A stretch of 20,812 bases of DNA from Acholeplasmataceae bacterium (GTDB lineage Bacteria; Bacillota_I; Bacilli_A; ML615J-28; CAG-698). A program made the translations under genes and the position numbers. Shown here piece after piece: positions 1-8,289 of the stretch. Location: the NCBI GenBank assembly GCA_012841765.1, contig DUUA01000098.1, positions 1 to 20,812 of the forward strand, written 5' to 3'. Below the pieces are notes generated by a model. That model worked only from the letters and a program-made list of their open reading frames with translations, was not told the DNA's origin and did no database searches. Each line of letters begins with the position of its first letter. The stretch's first letter is position 1.

Positions 1-876
1 AAGGTTAAAGGATATAGTGAAATAACTAAAAGATTCGATGAAGTATTTAAAAAGAGTAAATATAATTATGAAGATGTTTATAATAAGGTTTTCTTCAACA
101 AAATTAAAGATAATTTAATTATAAAAAATGAAAAATTTGATTATATATTATTTAAAATGGCTTTTGATAGTGATGTGATTGATGATAAAGTTTTAGATGA
201 TGAAGAATTAAAAAGAAATATTATTAATATTAGTTATACATACGAATTAACTGAAGAAGAAATGAAACAAGTTCTTTTAAATACTATTGCTCTTGATAAA
301 GATTTAAAGATTTCTGACATTTCAAAAAATGCTCAAAAAATTTATCGCGGTAAGAATAAGCAAGAAACTTTTCAGTATGTTACTAAAGAACCAGATGTTT
401 TTGTGTCTAGTGATATTGATGATGATACTTATAAAATTATTAATTTATTAGATCGCGCTAGTCCTAAAGCAATTTTAGAGTCTTTAAGTGGCATTACTCC
501 ATCTGTTAGTGAACTGAGATTATTAGAACAATTAAGTAATATTAAGCTTCCTCAAGGAGTTATTAATACGATGCTAATGTTTATTATTGGCGAAAGAAAA
601 GGCAGTTTACCAACTTCTTATAATTATTTTGAAAAGGTAGCTAATGAATGGGCTAGAAAAGGAATAAAAACTACGAAGGCAGCTCTAGATTATATGCAAA
701 AAGAAAAAGATAGTCCTAAGACTAAATCATACAAATATTCTAAAAAAGAAAAAGACAAACCTGAATGGTATGAAAATTATGAAACAGAGTTAAAAGATAC
801 TAAGACATCAAAAAATGATTTAAGTGATGAAGAAAAAGCACTTATATCTCAAGAAGCACAAGAGTTATTTAAGTAG
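1..876 (+). CDS. dnaB: Replication initiation/membrane attachment protein DnaB, 3' part (5' end outside window)
   Basis: The reading frame is open from base 1, so the first internal ATG at 157 is not the start; about 291 C-terminal residues are visible. In Firmicutes, DnaB works with DnaD and DnaI to load the replicative helicase at oriC and at restarting forks. The diagnostic part is a DnaB/DnaD C-terminal domain (Pfam DnaB_2 type) around visible residues 150-225. It ends in the family motif YFEKVANEWARKGIKT, which matches the YxxIAxxWxxxGIxT pattern. A lysine/glutamate-rich tail follows. The stop TAG (874-876) lies 8 nt before the GTG of dnaI, giving the dnaB-dnaI pair seen in Bacillus. The family call is firm. 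The N-terminal domain and promoter cannot be assessed. Confidence 0.88.
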   Translation, partial: KVKGYSEITKRFDEVFKKSKYNYEDVYNKVFFNKIKDNLIIKNEKFDYILFKMAFDSDVIDDKVLDDEELKRNIINISYTYELTEEEMKQVLLNTIALDKDLKISDISKNAQKIYRGKNKQETFQYVTKEPDVFVSSDIDDDTYKIINLLDRASPKAILESLSGITPSVSELRLLEQLSNIKLPQGVINTMLMFIIGERKGSLPTSYNYFEKVANEWARKGIKTTKAALDYMQKEKDSPKTKSYKYSKKEKDKPEWYENYETELKDTKTSKNDLSDEEKALISQEAQELFK

Positions 877-884
877 GTGAAAGT

Positions 885-1730
885 GTGAATAAATTTAAAA
901 ATTTAATAAAAGATTTAACTAAAGATGAAGAAGTAAATAAATTCATTACTGAATTTAAATTGACTGAGGAAGATTTAATTAACTTTTATGGGCCATTATC
1001 AATGCAAGTAAATAATAATAAAATTTGTAATAAATGTTTAGGGAAAATTCCTTGTACTATGCATGAAATAGGAATGAAGAGTTATTTAGAATATTATAAT
1101 AACCGTGTTCAAATTGTAAATAGATCATGTCCATATTACGAACAGCATCAGAGATCTAAATTAGAAATGTTATATTTTCCTGAGCAAATGAGCGAAGATA
1201 AAGAGTTGATTACTAATCCTAATCGAGCTGTATTAACAAAAGAAATGATTAGATTTCAAAAAGAATATAAAAAAGGATCTTTTGTAAAAGGAATATATGT
1301 ACATGGACCATTTGGTAATGGGAAAACATTTATGCTTTTAAAACTTGCTAAAACAATGGCTAAGAAGCACCGGGTTGTTATTGTTTATTATCCTGATTTA
1401 GTCAGGAAACTCAAAACTTCTTTTGGAGATGTAAAATTTGAATATACAATTAATACATTAAAAAAAGCAGATATTTTATTTTTTGATGATGTTGGTGCTG
1501 AAAATACAACACCATTTATCAGAGATGAAGTACTTGGAACTATTCTTCAATATAGAATGTTCTCTAATTTGCCAACATTTATGACTTCTAATTTGAGTCT
1601 TGAAATGTTAAGAACTCATTTACAAGAAACAAGTAGTGATGTTAACCATATGGCTGGAGATAGATTAATTGAAAGAATAAGATATATGATGAATGAAGTA
1701 GAATTGATTGATAAAAATTATCGATTATAA
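885..1730 (+). CDS. dnaI: Primosomal helicase loader DnaI (AAA+ ATPase)
   Basis: AAA+ loader that delivers the replicative helicase to DNA together with DnaB and DnaD; 281 aa, close to the usual ~310. The N-terminal part (about residues 45-85) has candidate zinc ligands C48, C51, C57, H60 and C82, like the zinc-binding helicase-interaction domain of Bacillus DnaI. Walker A is GPFGNGKT (141-148), Walker B is ILFFDD (197-202), a sensor-1 segment PTFMTSN lies at 230-236, and arginines at 260-266 may supply the arginine finger. The start is GTG at 885, chosen because AGGTGA (875-880) sits just upstream and overlaps the end of dnaB; there is no competing upstream ATG. It is translated with dnaB. 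Confidence 0.93.
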   Translation: MNKFKNLIKDLTKDEEVNKFITEFKLTEEDLINFYGPLSMQVNNNKICNKCLGKIPCTMHEIGMKSYLEYYNNRVQIVNRSCPYYEQHQRSKLEMLYFPEQMSEDKELITNPNRAVLTKEMIRFQKEYKKGSFVKGIYVHGPFGNGKTFMLLKLAKTMAKKHRVVIVYYPDLVRKLKTSFGDVKFEYTINTLKKADILFFDDVGAENTTPFIRDEVLGTILQYRMFSNLPTFMTSNLSLEMLRTHLQETSSDVNHMAGDRLIERIRYMMNEVELIDKNYRL

Positions 1731-1747
1731 AATAAGGGGAGAAGAAA

Positions 1748-2077
1748 ATGTTTTGTGAGAAATGTGGTTCTCAAGTAGAACCAACAGATACTTTTTGTAG
1801 TGTTTGTGGAAACAGATTACAAGAAGATAATAATTTTAGGAATATTAATGATACATCAATAAGTATGTCGACTCTTGCTTTAGTTTTTAGTTTTTTAATT
1901 CCTTTTTTAGGATGGGTATTTGGTGGTATTGGTTTAACAAGAGCTGCTAGACACAACAATAAAAGATCACGAACTAAAAGTATTATTGCGATTGTTATTG
2001 CAACAGTTATGGTTGTCATTAATGTGTTATTTTATGATCAAGTTATGGCTATTTTAGAAGGCTTTTTACAAGTTTAA
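1748..2077 (+). CDS. Small zinc-ribbon membrane protein, function unknown
   Basis: This 109-aa protein opens with a zinc ribbon: CxxC pairs at C3/C6 and C17/C20 in the form MFCEKCG...FCSVCGN. A polar linker follows, then two hydrophobic segments at about 42-64 and 78-97 separated by a basic loop rich in R, K, H and N. This resembles the widespread 'zinc-ribbon plus DUF4190-like' membrane proteins of Firmicutes, whose function is not established. A strong ribosome site, AAGGGGAG (1734-1741), precedes the ATG, and the gap from dnaI is 17 nt, so it is probably co-transcribed with dnaI. No hairpin terminator is visible after it; the thrS promoter begins 12 nt past the stop. No function is assigned. 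Confidence 0.75.
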   Translation: MFCEKCGSQVEPTDTFCSVCGNRLQEDNNFRNINDTSISMSTLALVFSFLIPFLGWVFGGIGLTRAARHNNKRSRTKSIIAIVIATVMVVINVLFYDQVMAILEGFLQV

Positions 2078-2089
2078 TGATGTTTTCAT

Positions 2090-2118
2090 TTGACTAAATA
2101 AATATACTTGTGTATAAT
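2090..2118 (+). promoter_or_regulatory. Sigma-A-type promoter of thrS
   Basis: TTGACT (2090-2095), a 17-bp spacer and TATAAT (2113-2118) give an almost consensus housekeeping promoter. The predicted start of transcription is about 2125, immediately before the first conserved bases of the T-box leader, which supports both calls. Confidence 0.85.
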
Positions 2119-2124
2119 ATCTAA

Positions 2125-2340
2125 TATATTGCGAAGAAGTGGACAAGATTATTAATTGTTTAATTTTAGAGAGTGCTTGGTTGGTGAAAAAGCATTTAAA
2201 TGATGATAATTACTACCATCGAGCTAACATCGAAAGATTGTTCGTAACCGAGCGTTAATCGGATTGAGTGCAAGTCAAATTGACTTGAAAAAAGGTGGTA
2301 CCACGTCAAAGCGTCCTTTGTTGGATGCTTTTTTATTATT
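2125..2340 (+). promoter_or_regulatory. T-box leader, threonine-specific, upstream of thrS
   Basis: tRNA-sensing riboswitch of Firmicutes: uncharged tRNA-Thr stabilises an antiterminator and switches on thrS. The stem I start GAAGAAGTGGACAAGA is at 2133-2148. The specifier region holds ACC (2215-2217, in TACTACCATC), a threonine codon. A stem III-like hairpin pairs CAAGTC (2271-2276) with GACTTG (2282-2287). The invariant T-box AGGTGGTACCACG lies at 2293-2305, with the UGGU bulge (2296-2299) able to pair with an ACCA acceptor end. A competing terminator follows. Specifier and downstream gene agree. The exact 5' end is inferred from the promoter. Confidence 0.95.
2308..2334 (+). terminator. 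Conditional (attenuator) terminator of the thrS T-box
   Basis: AAAGCGTCC (2308-2316) pairs with GGATGCTTT (2323-2331) around a 6-nt loop, with one G-U pair, and runs into further T residues. It lies directly after the T-box sequence, whose 3' bases would pair in the alternative antiterminator. The ribosome site of thrS (AGGAGGA, 2343-2349) lies beyond it. Confidence 0.88.
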
Positions 2341-2353
2341 TTAGGAGGAAAAT

Positions 2354-4264
2354 ATGAGAATTGAATTTTTAGACGGTTCGATAAAAGAGTACAAAGATGG
2401 GTTAAGTGCTCTTGATATTGCGAAAGGTATTTCTAGCAGTCTTGCTAAAAAAGCAGTTTATGCTATTGTTAATGGCAAAGATTATGATTTAACAAGACCT
2501 ATTGAAAAAGATGCTACTTTTGAATTAGTTACAAAAGATGATGTTAGATCGCTTGAATGTTTGCGTCATTCAGCAAGCCATTTAATGGCTAGTGCTGTTA
2601 AAAATCTATATAAAGATGCTATTTTTGGTGTTGGTCCAGCAATCGAAGAAGGATTTTACTATGATATTAATCCTGGTGGTGATATCAAATTTGATGAAGA
2701 ATCATTAGTTGTTATTGAAAAAGAAATGAAGAGAATTGCTGCTCAAGGTTTACCGTTTGAAAGAATAGAAGTTAGTAAAGAAGAAGCTCTTAATTTTTTT
2801 AAAAATGATAGATATAAACAAGAAATTATTAACGAACTTCCAGGTGGTGAAATAATTACATTATATAAGCATGGTGAGTTTGTTGATTTATGTAGAGGGC
2901 CTCATGTTATTAATACAGGTGCACTTAAACATGTTAAATTATTAGCTGTATCAGGAGCATATTGGCGTGGTGATTCTAAAAATGAACAGTTACAAAGAAT
3001 ATATGGAACAGCCTTTTTTACAAATGAAGATTTGGAAAAACATTTAATAAACTTAAAAGAAAGAGCTGAGCGTGACCACCGAAAATTAGGAAGAGAATTA
3101 GAATTATTCATGGTGAGTGAATATGGTCCTGGACTTCCTTTTTGGTTACCTAATGGAATGGCTTTAAGAAAGTCTTTAGAAGATTATTGGTATAAGGTTC
3201 ATAGAAGAGAAGGATACAAGTTTGTTCAAACTCCGATAATTTTAAATAGAGAATTATGGGAAGTTTCTGGACATTGGTTTAATTATCAAGAGAATATGTA
3301 TACTTTAAAAGTTGATGATAATGATTATGCTATTAAACCGATGAATTGCCCCGGAGGAATGTTGGTTTATAAAAATAGTATTCATTCATATCGAGATTTA
3401 CCTTTAAAAATTGGTGAATTAGGTTTGGTTCATAGACATGAAGCAAGTGGAGCTTTAAGCGGTTTATTTAGAGTTAGATCATTTACTCAAGATGATGCGC
3501 ATGTTTTCATGACTGAAAATCAAATTGAAGAAGAAGTAGGGAAATTAATTAAATTATTTGATGAATTTTACACTACTTTTAATTTATCATATCATATAGA
3601 ACTTTCAACAAGACCAGAGGAAAAATTTATTGGTTCTATTGATAATTGGGATAGATCAGAAAAAGCATTAGCAAGAGCTTGTGAACTTGTGGGTAAAGAA
3701 TATAAGATTAATCCTGGTGATGGAGCTTTTTATGGTCCAAAACTAGATTTTAAATTAAGAGATTCAATGAATAGAATTTGGCAATGTGGAACAATTCAAC
3801 TTGATATGAATTTACCCGAAAGATTTGATTTAACTTATATAGCAGATGATGGGAGTAAAAAAAGGCCAGTTATGTTGCATCGAGCTATTTATGGATCTAT
3901 TGAAAGAATGGTAGGTATTTTAATTGAACATTATGGTGGAGCTTTTCCAACATGGATGGCACCAATTCAATTGAAGTTAATTCCTGTTAATGTTGAAAGT
4001 CATAGTGATTATGTTAAAAATCTAGAAAAAATGTTTATAGAATATGATCTTAGATTTGAAACAGATTATCGTGATGAAAAATTAGGATATAAAATTAGAG
4101 AAGCACAGATGAAAAAAATTCCATATCAATTAGTAATTGGTGACAATGAAGTGGATACTAACACAGTAACATTTAGAAAACATGGAGAAAAAGCATCAAA
4201 AACCTTACCGATTAAAGAATTTATTGATATTATTGAATTAGAGATTAAAAATAAAGTGAAATAA
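2354..4264 (+). CDS. thrS: Threonine--tRNA ligase
   Basis: Charges tRNA-Thr with threonine in the cytoplasm; 636 aa, normal full length. Domain order: TGS domain (1-60); editing domain with the HxxxH (H72, H76) and CxxxH (C180, H184) metal-like motif that hydrolyses Ser-tRNA-Thr; class II catalytic core (about 245-535); anticodon-binding domain (540-636). The catalytic zinc ligands are C332 (in MNCPGG), H383 (end of motif 2, FRVRSFTQDDAH) and H509. Motif 3 runs from about 514 to 529 (GSIERMVGILIEHYGG). The start ATG follows AGGAGGA by a few bases. Expression is controlled by the T-box leader, and transcription ends at the hairpin at 4281. All key residues are present, and the editing site is intact, unlike in the ProRS downstream. 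Confidence 0.98.
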   Translation: MRIEFLDGSIKEYKDGLSALDIAKGISSSLAKKAVYAIVNGKDYDLTRPIEKDATFELVTKDDVRSLECLRHSASHLMASAVKNLYKDAIFGVGPAIEEGFYYDINPGGDIKFDEESLVVIEKEMKRIAAQGLPFERIEVSKEEALNFFKNDRYKQEIINELPGGEIITLYKHGEFVDLCRGPHVINTGALKHVKLLAVSGAYWRGDSKNEQLQRIYGTAFFTNEDLEKHLINLKERAERDHRKLGRELELFMVSEYGPGLPFWLPNGMALRKSLEDYWYKVHRREGYKFVQTPIILNRELWEVSGHWFNYQENMYTLKVDDNDYAIKPMNCPGGMLVYKNSIHSYRDLPLKIGELGLVHRHEASGALSGLFRVRSFTQDDAHVFMTENQIEEEVGKLIKLFDEFYTTFNLSYHIELSTRPEEKFIGSIDNWDRSEKALARACELVGKEYKINPGDGAFYGPKLDFKLRDSMNRIWQCGTIQLDMNLPERFDLTYIADDGSKKRPVMLHRAIYGSIERMVGILIEHYGGAFPTWMAPIQLKLIPVNVESHSDYVKNLEKMFIEYDLRFETDYRDEKLGYKIREAQMKKIPYQLVIGDNEVDTNTVTFRKHGEKASKTLPIKEFIDIIELEIKNKVK

Positions 4265-4280
4265 TTCTCATCACGAAATA

Positions 4281-4323
4281 AAAGAGAAAGGCCAGATAGT
4301 TGTTCTTATTGGCCTTTTTCTTT
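4281..4323 (+). terminator. Intrinsic terminator after thrS
   Basis: A 14-bp stem pairs AAAGAGAAAGGCCA (4281-4294) with TGGCCTTTTTCTTT (4310-4323) through one G-U pair and a 15-nt loop. The descending arm is T-rich. The next gene's -35 box starts within its last bases. Confidence 0.88.
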
Positions 4324-4349
4324 ACTTAAGAGGTTAAAAAAGATATAAT
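4321..4349 (+). promoter_or_regulatory. Promoter of the CPBP/TPR two-gene unit
   Basis: TTTACT (4321-4326), a 17-bp spacer and TATAAT (4344-4349). The expected transcription start (~4356) falls on or after the ATG at 4355, which argues that translation starts at the next ATG, 4367. Confidence 0.65.
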
Positions 4350-4366
4350 ACAACATGAGGTCAATT

Positions 4367-5131
4367 ATGAATAATATTAGATATAATAAAAAAATAGAAA
4401 ATAAAGATTTTCATTTAATTGGGTTATTAAGTACATTAGGAGGATATTTCTTGTTTCCTTCTTTTCTATATATTACCCTTCTTTTTGCTGTTAAGTATAT
4501 TACTCCTGTTACAGATGAGTTAAGTACTACAGTACAAATATTTGCGCAAGTTATTGCTGAAATACCAATAGCAATATTGTTAATTTATTTTTGTCGCAAT
4601 ATATTTAAAATAGATTTTGCTAAATTTAAAAAACAAAAACTAAATACTGTGTTATTAGTTATTGGTGGTTTTGTTGCTATATTTTTTGCAAATATATTAG
4701 TAAACTTAATTTATGAAAAATTAGGAATTGATACTACTTCAGCAAATGAACAAGCGATTAGTCAAATGCTTGCAAATAAATATTATCCGGTCATTTTAGT
4801 GGGTATAGTCCTTTTTGCTCCCTTGCTAGAGGAGTTTATTTTTAGAAAGTTTTTATTTGGGGTAATTGAAGAGAAACTAAATTGGAAACCAATTTTAGCA
4901 ATTTTAATTTCTTCATCTTTATTTAGTTTGGTTCATTTACTTTCTGATGGTGGAATTGAATGGCAATTTTTCTTTATGTATTTCCCAATGGCTTTAATTC
5001 TTTCGCTTTCTTATCATTATTCTAATAATAATATATTAGTTCCCATAACAATTCATTTCATTAATAATTTAATGGCATCAGTTTTTTCATTAATACCAGT
5101 AGGTGCAATATGGCTAAGTATGATAAATTAG
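4367..5131 (+). CDS. CPBP-family (CAAX-protease/Abi-like) intramembrane metalloprotease
   Basis: Multipass membrane protein of 254 aa with about seven hydrophobic segments. The glutamate-type intramembrane protease signature is complete: EExxxR (E155, E156, R160), FxxxH (F186, H190) and HxxxN (H230, N234), the set expected to form the active site. Relatives process CAAX proteins in eukaryotes; in bacteria they have varied roles, including bacteriocin self-immunity. No substrate can be named. An ATG at 4355 is in frame but only 5 nt after the -10 box, while ATG 4367 has GAGG (4357-4360) at good spacing, so I prefer 4367. The 3' end overlaps the TPR gene by 22 nt, implying coupled translation. 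The pair is bracketed by terminators and stands apart from the flanking housekeeping genes. Confidence 0.85.
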   Translation: MNNIRYNKKIENKDFHLIGLLSTLGGYFLFPSFLYITLLFAVKYITPVTDELSTTVQIFAQVIAEIPIAILLIYFCRNIFKIDFAKFKKQKLNTVLLVIGGFVAIFFANILVNLIYEKLGIDTTSANEQAISQMLANKYYPVILVGIVLFAPLLEEFIFRKFLFGVIEEKLNWKPILAILISSSLFSLVHLLSDGGIEWQFFFMYFPMALILSLSYHYSNNNILVPITIHFINNLMASVFSLIPVGAIWLSMIN

Positions 5132-6021
5132 TTAAGAAAGCAAAGAATGCATTTGAGAAAAAAGATTATGAAAAAACTATTCATTATTTAGAAGAAGCTT
5201 TTCAAGAAAAAAGTTTGTATGAAGATTTATGGACTTTAGGTATTTCATATTATTTTCTTGATCGATTTGAAGAAGCTTTAGAGTGTTTTAAAGTGTTTGA
5301 AGATAACCTAGAGCCTGATGGTAACGTATATCAAGTAATGGGGGATATATACTTGGACTTAGGGCGAAAGGATTTAGGATTAGAATATCTTTTGAAAGCA
5401 ATTGAACAGGGAAATGAAGTAGGTAATTATTTTAGTGTTGGTCTTCTTTATAATGAATTGGGAGATGATGAAAAGGAATTTGAAATATATAAAAAAGGAA
5501 TTGAAGTTGAACCAGATCATTTTTGGATGAATGCAAATTTAGGTTCACTATATGATAAAAGAGGAGATGCTGAAAAATTCTTGGAATATAGTTTAAAAGC
5601 TTATGAAATTGACAATACTCAAAATGTAGTTTGTTATAATTTGGGGATAGCATATACTAATAAACAAGAATATGACAAAGCCATAAAATATTATTTAGAA
5701 GAAATTGATAAGGAAAACGGTATAATTGATGCCTATCTTAATTTGGGATTAATATATCATTACCGTGATGATGGAAGAGAAAAAGCTAAATATTATTATT
5801 TAAAAGGAATTGAGAAAGAAAAAGATAATTCAGCATTATGGTATAATCTTGGCTGTTTATATGTTTTAGAAAATGATTATAAAAATGCCAATAATTGTTT
5901 TTTATATTCTTGTTTAAAAGATTATAAATTATATGATTATTTGTTAGAAGATAATGATACTAAAGATTATATTAAAAGTGAAGAATTTAATGATGTCAAA
6001 ATACAGCTTGGAAAGATCTAA
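5110..6021 (+). CDS. Tetratricopeptide (TPR) repeat protein, function unknown
   Basis: A 303-aa soluble protein built almost entirely of TPR helix pairs. About seven repeats run from residue 5 to 270, with the typical G-Y/L-A and A-x-x-x-[YF] spacing, e.g. LWTLGISYYFLDRFEEALEC (40-59) and VCYNLGIAYTNKQEYDKAIK (174-193). The C-terminal piece (about 265-300, YDYLLEDNDTKDYIKSEEF) resembles the capping segment often seen after TPR arrays. There is no signal peptide or membrane segment, so it is probably a cytoplasmic binding scaffold. The start ATG lies inside the CPBP gene, preceded by GTAGGTG (5099-5105). Its stop codon sits within a terminator hairpin. A partnership with the protease is inferred from the overlap only. 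Confidence 0.85.
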   Translation: MAKYDKLVKKAKNAFEKKDYEKTIHYLEEAFQEKSLYEDLWTLGISYYFLDRFEEALECFKVFEDNLEPDGNVYQVMGDIYLDLGRKDLGLEYLLKAIEQGNEVGNYFSVGLLYNELGDDEKEFEIYKKGIEVEPDHFWMNANLGSLYDKRGDAEKFLEYSLKAYEIDNTQNVVCYNLGIAYTNKQEYDKAIKYYLEEIDKENGIIDAYLNLGLIYHYRDDGREKAKYYYLKGIEKEKDNSALWYNLGCLYVLENDYKNANNCFLYSCLKDYKLYDYLLEDNDTKDYIKSEEFNDVKIQLGKI

Positions 6022-6030
6022 GCTGTTTTT
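6003..6030 (+). terminator. Intrinsic terminator overlapping the TPR gene stop
   Basis: ACAGCTT (6003-6009) pairs with AAGCTGT (6020-6026) around a 10-nt loop, followed by TTTT. The TAA stop (6019-6021) is inside the hairpin. The stem is short (7 bp), so efficiency is uncertain. Confidence 0.72.
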
Positions 6031-6032
6031 AA

Positions 6033-6061
6033 TTGAAAAAAAATTGGATTTAATATATAAT
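6033..6061 (+). promoter_or_regulatory. Promoter of trmFO-xerC-dut
   Basis: TTGAAA (6033-6038), exactly 17 bp, then TATAAT (6056-6061). It lies just after the preceding terminator and 22 bp before the trmFO start. Confidence 0.8.
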
Positions 6062-6083
6062 AATTTAAAAGGATAAATAAAAT

Positions 6084-7382
6084 ATGAAAAACGTGAATAT
6101 AATAGGTGCTGGTTTAGCAGGAAGTGAAGCAGCATATCAGCTTGCTAAAAGAGGAATAAAAGTAAGATTATTTGAAATGAGACCAAAAACAAAAACAGCA
6201 GTTCATAAAACTGATAAGTTTGCAGAACTTGTATGTTCAAATAGTTTTAGAGCATTATCTATTGAAAATGCTGTTGGTTTGATTAAAGAAGAAATGAGTA
6301 TTTTAGATTCTTTAATTATGAAAGCAGCATTACATGCTAAAATTGAAGCAGGCGGAGCTCTTGCAGTCGATCGGGATATGTTTTCTGAATTTATTACTGA
6401 ATATTTAAAAAATAATTCAAATATCGAAATTGTTAATGAAGAAGTAACTGAGATTCCAAGTGGACCTACCATTATTGCAACTGGTCCGCTAACAAGTGAT
6501 AAGTTAGCAGAAGCAATTAAAGAGTTTTGTGGTGAAGAGTATCTATATTTTTATGATGCAATTGCGCCTATAATTTTAGAATCTTCCATTGATAAGGATA
6601 TTGTTTATTTAAAAAGCAGATATGATAAAGGAGAAGCTTCTTATTATAATTGTCCAATGAATGAAGAAGAATTTAATAATTTTTTTGATGAGTTAATCAG
6701 CGCTGAAAGAGTAACTACAAAAGAATTTGAATTAAAGGTTTTTGAAGGCTGCATGGCAATTGAAGACATTGCTCTAAGAGGAAGAAAGACATTATTATTT
6801 GGTCCTTTTAAACCAGTTGGTTTGGAAAATCCTAAAACAGGCAAAATACCTTATGCTGTTGTTCAATTAAGACAAGACAATGCTAGTGGAACTTTATATA
6901 ATATTGTTGGATTTCAAACACATTTAACTTGGCCAGAACAAAAAAGAATTGTTAGAATGATTCCAGGACTTGAAAAATCAGAGATAGTTAGATATGGAAT
7001 AATGCATAGAAATACATTTATTCAATCTCCTGAAGTGTTAAATTCATTTTATCAAACAAAAAATAGAAAAGATTTATTTTTTGCAGGTCAAATAACTGGA
7101 GTTGAAGGATATATTGAATCTGCATCATCTGGGATGGTTGCAGGTATTAATATGTATAGATATTTAGAAAAGTTAGAATTAATTGATTTTTCAGATGTTA
7201 CTGCTATTGGTTCTCTTCCTCATTATATTTCAACAAAAACTGGTAATTTTCAACCAATGAATGTAAACTTTGGGATATTTTCACCAATTTTAGTTAAATT
7301 AAAAAGAAAAGATAGAAAAATATTTTATGTAAATAGGAGTTTAGAAAAGATAGAAGAGATCAAGGTGATTTTAAGTGAATAA
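6084..7382 (+). CDS. trmFO: Folate-dependent tRNA U54 methyltransferase TrmFO
   Basis: FAD enzyme that makes ribothymidine at position 54 of the T loop of tRNA, using methylene-tetrahydrofolate and NAD(P)H; 432 aa, family length. The N-terminal dinucleotide-binding motif is [12 protein letters not shown] (6-17). The two conserved cysteines are at C51 ([10 protein letters not shown]) and C223 (FEGCMAIE), matching C53 and C226 of the Bacillus enzyme. A further FAD-region signature, [19 protein letters not shown], is near residue 335-355. The ribosome site AAAAGGAT (6067-6074) is somewhat far from the ATG. The last 8 nt overlap xerC, the same neighbour as in Bacillus (gid-codV). Confidence 0.97.
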   Translation: MKNVNIIGAGLAGSEAAYQLAKRGIKVRLFEMRPKTKTAVHKTDKFAELVCSNSFRALSIENAVGLIKEEMSILDSLIMKAALHAKIEAGGALAVDRDMFSEFITEYLKNNSNIEIVNEEVTEIPSGPTIIATGPLTSDKLAEAIKEFCGEEYLYFYDAIAPIILESSIDKDIVYLKSRYDKGEASYYNCPMNEEEFNNFFDELISAERVTTKEFELKVFEGCMAIEDIALRGRKTLLFGPFKPVGLENPKTGKIPYAVVQLRQDNASGTLYNIVGFQTHLTWPEQKRIVRMIPGLEKSEIVRYGIMHRNTFIQSPEVLNSFYQTKNRKDLFFAGQITGVEGYIESASSGMVAGINMYRYLEKLELIDFSDVTAIGSLPHYISTKTGNFQPMNVNFGIFSPILVKLKRKDRKIFYVNRSLEKIEEIKVILSE

Positions 7383-8289
7383 AATAGAAATCATTCAAGA
7401 GTTTAAAGACTTTTTAGAAAATGAGAGAAGTTATTCTGAATATACTGTGAAGTCTTATTTAAAGGATATATCTGATTTCAATAATTATTTAGCAAAGAAT
7501 GAGTTTCCAATTTATTTAGAAATATCAAATAATGTTCCTAGATATTATTTATCATATTTAAACCAAAAATATAAAGAAAAATCAGTAAATAGAAAACTTT
7601 CTTCTTTAAGAAGTTTTTATCGGTTTTTAGTCCAAAATGGTTATCAAGATAATAATCCATTTTTAGAAATAGCTTCTATGAAAATACCGCAAATTTTACC
7701 AAAACGATTATATGAAGATGAAATAGAAAAATTATTTGCAGTGATTAATGTTGATACTGTAATTGGTAGAAGAGATTTTGCGATTTTAGAGATGTTATAT
7801 GGGACTGGGATAAGAGTAAGTGAGTTGTGCGGATTAAAAATTCAAGATATTGATTTTTACAATAACAATATTATTGTTTTAGGGAAAGGAAATAAAGAAA
7901 GATATGTTCCAATTCATCCTAAGATTAAAAGCAGTGTATATGATTATATTCAGTTTTCAAGATTAGATTTATTAAAAAATAATAAAGATGAAGTTCCTGA
8001 TACTTTATTTTTGAATTTTAAAGGTTCTCCGTTACTTGTTAGAGGAGTAAGAGTAATTTTAGATAAAATTGCTGAAAATGCTGGATTAGAGATTAAGATT
8101 TCTCCGCATATGTTGCGGCATTCTTTTGCAACATCTTTAATTGATAATGGAGCAGATTTAAGGAGTGTTCAAGAATTATTAGGTCATGAAAATTTGAGTA
8201 CTACACAAATTTATACTCATGTATCAAAAGAAGCTTTGAAGAAAGGCTATGATGCTTTTTTTCCAAGAAACAAAAAGGAGGAGAAATGA
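7375..8289 (+). CDS. xerC: Site-specific tyrosine recombinase XerC
   Basis: Chromosome-dimer resolving recombinase; 304 aa, normal for Xer proteins. The N-terminal SAM-like core-binding domain (about 1-90) is followed by the catalytic domain with the full set R147 (GTGIRVSEL), K171 ([10 protein letters not shown]), H245 and R248 ([10 protein letters not shown]), H271 ([11 protein letters not shown]) and nucleophile Y280 (IYTHVS). The start is GTG at 7375, overlapping the trmFO end by 8 nt, with AAGGTGA (7362-7368) upstream. The TGA stop overlaps the dut ATG as ATGA. The location after trmFO identifies it as the housekeeping XerC/CodV rather than a phage or transposon integrase. No dif-like site was identified in the window. 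Confidence 0.93.
   Translation: MNKIEIIQEFKDFLENERSYSEYTVKSYLKDISDFNNYLAKNEFPIYLEISNNVPRYYLSYLNQKYKEKSVNRKLSSLRSFYRFLVQNGYQDNNPFLEIASMKIPQILPKRLYEDEIEKLFAVINVDTVIGRRDFAILEMLYGTGIRVSELCGLKIQDIDFYNNNIIVLGKGNKERYVPIHPKIKSSVYDYIQFSRLDLLKNNKDEVPDTLFLNFKGSPLLVRGVRVILDKIAENAGLEIKISPHMLRHSFATSLIDNGADLRSVQELLGHENLSTTQIYTHVSKEALKKGYDAFFPRNKKEEK

Noticed and set aside
1771..2019. Antisense open frame opposite the zinc-ribbon gene, and similar antisense frames opposite thrS, trmFO, rpsB, frr and dxr
   Set aside because: They mirror real genes, have no ribosome sites or recognisable domains, and arise from the skewed codon use of the sense strand.
4355..4366. Earlier in-frame ATG for the CPBP protease
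   Set aside because: It is 5 nt after TATAAT, at or before the expected transcription start; the ATG at 4367 has GAGG at good distance.
7375..8289. Tyrosine recombinase as a sign of a mobile element
   Set aside because: It sits after trmFO as in Bacillus, is full-length XerC-like, and there are no flanking repeats, attachment sites or cargo genes.
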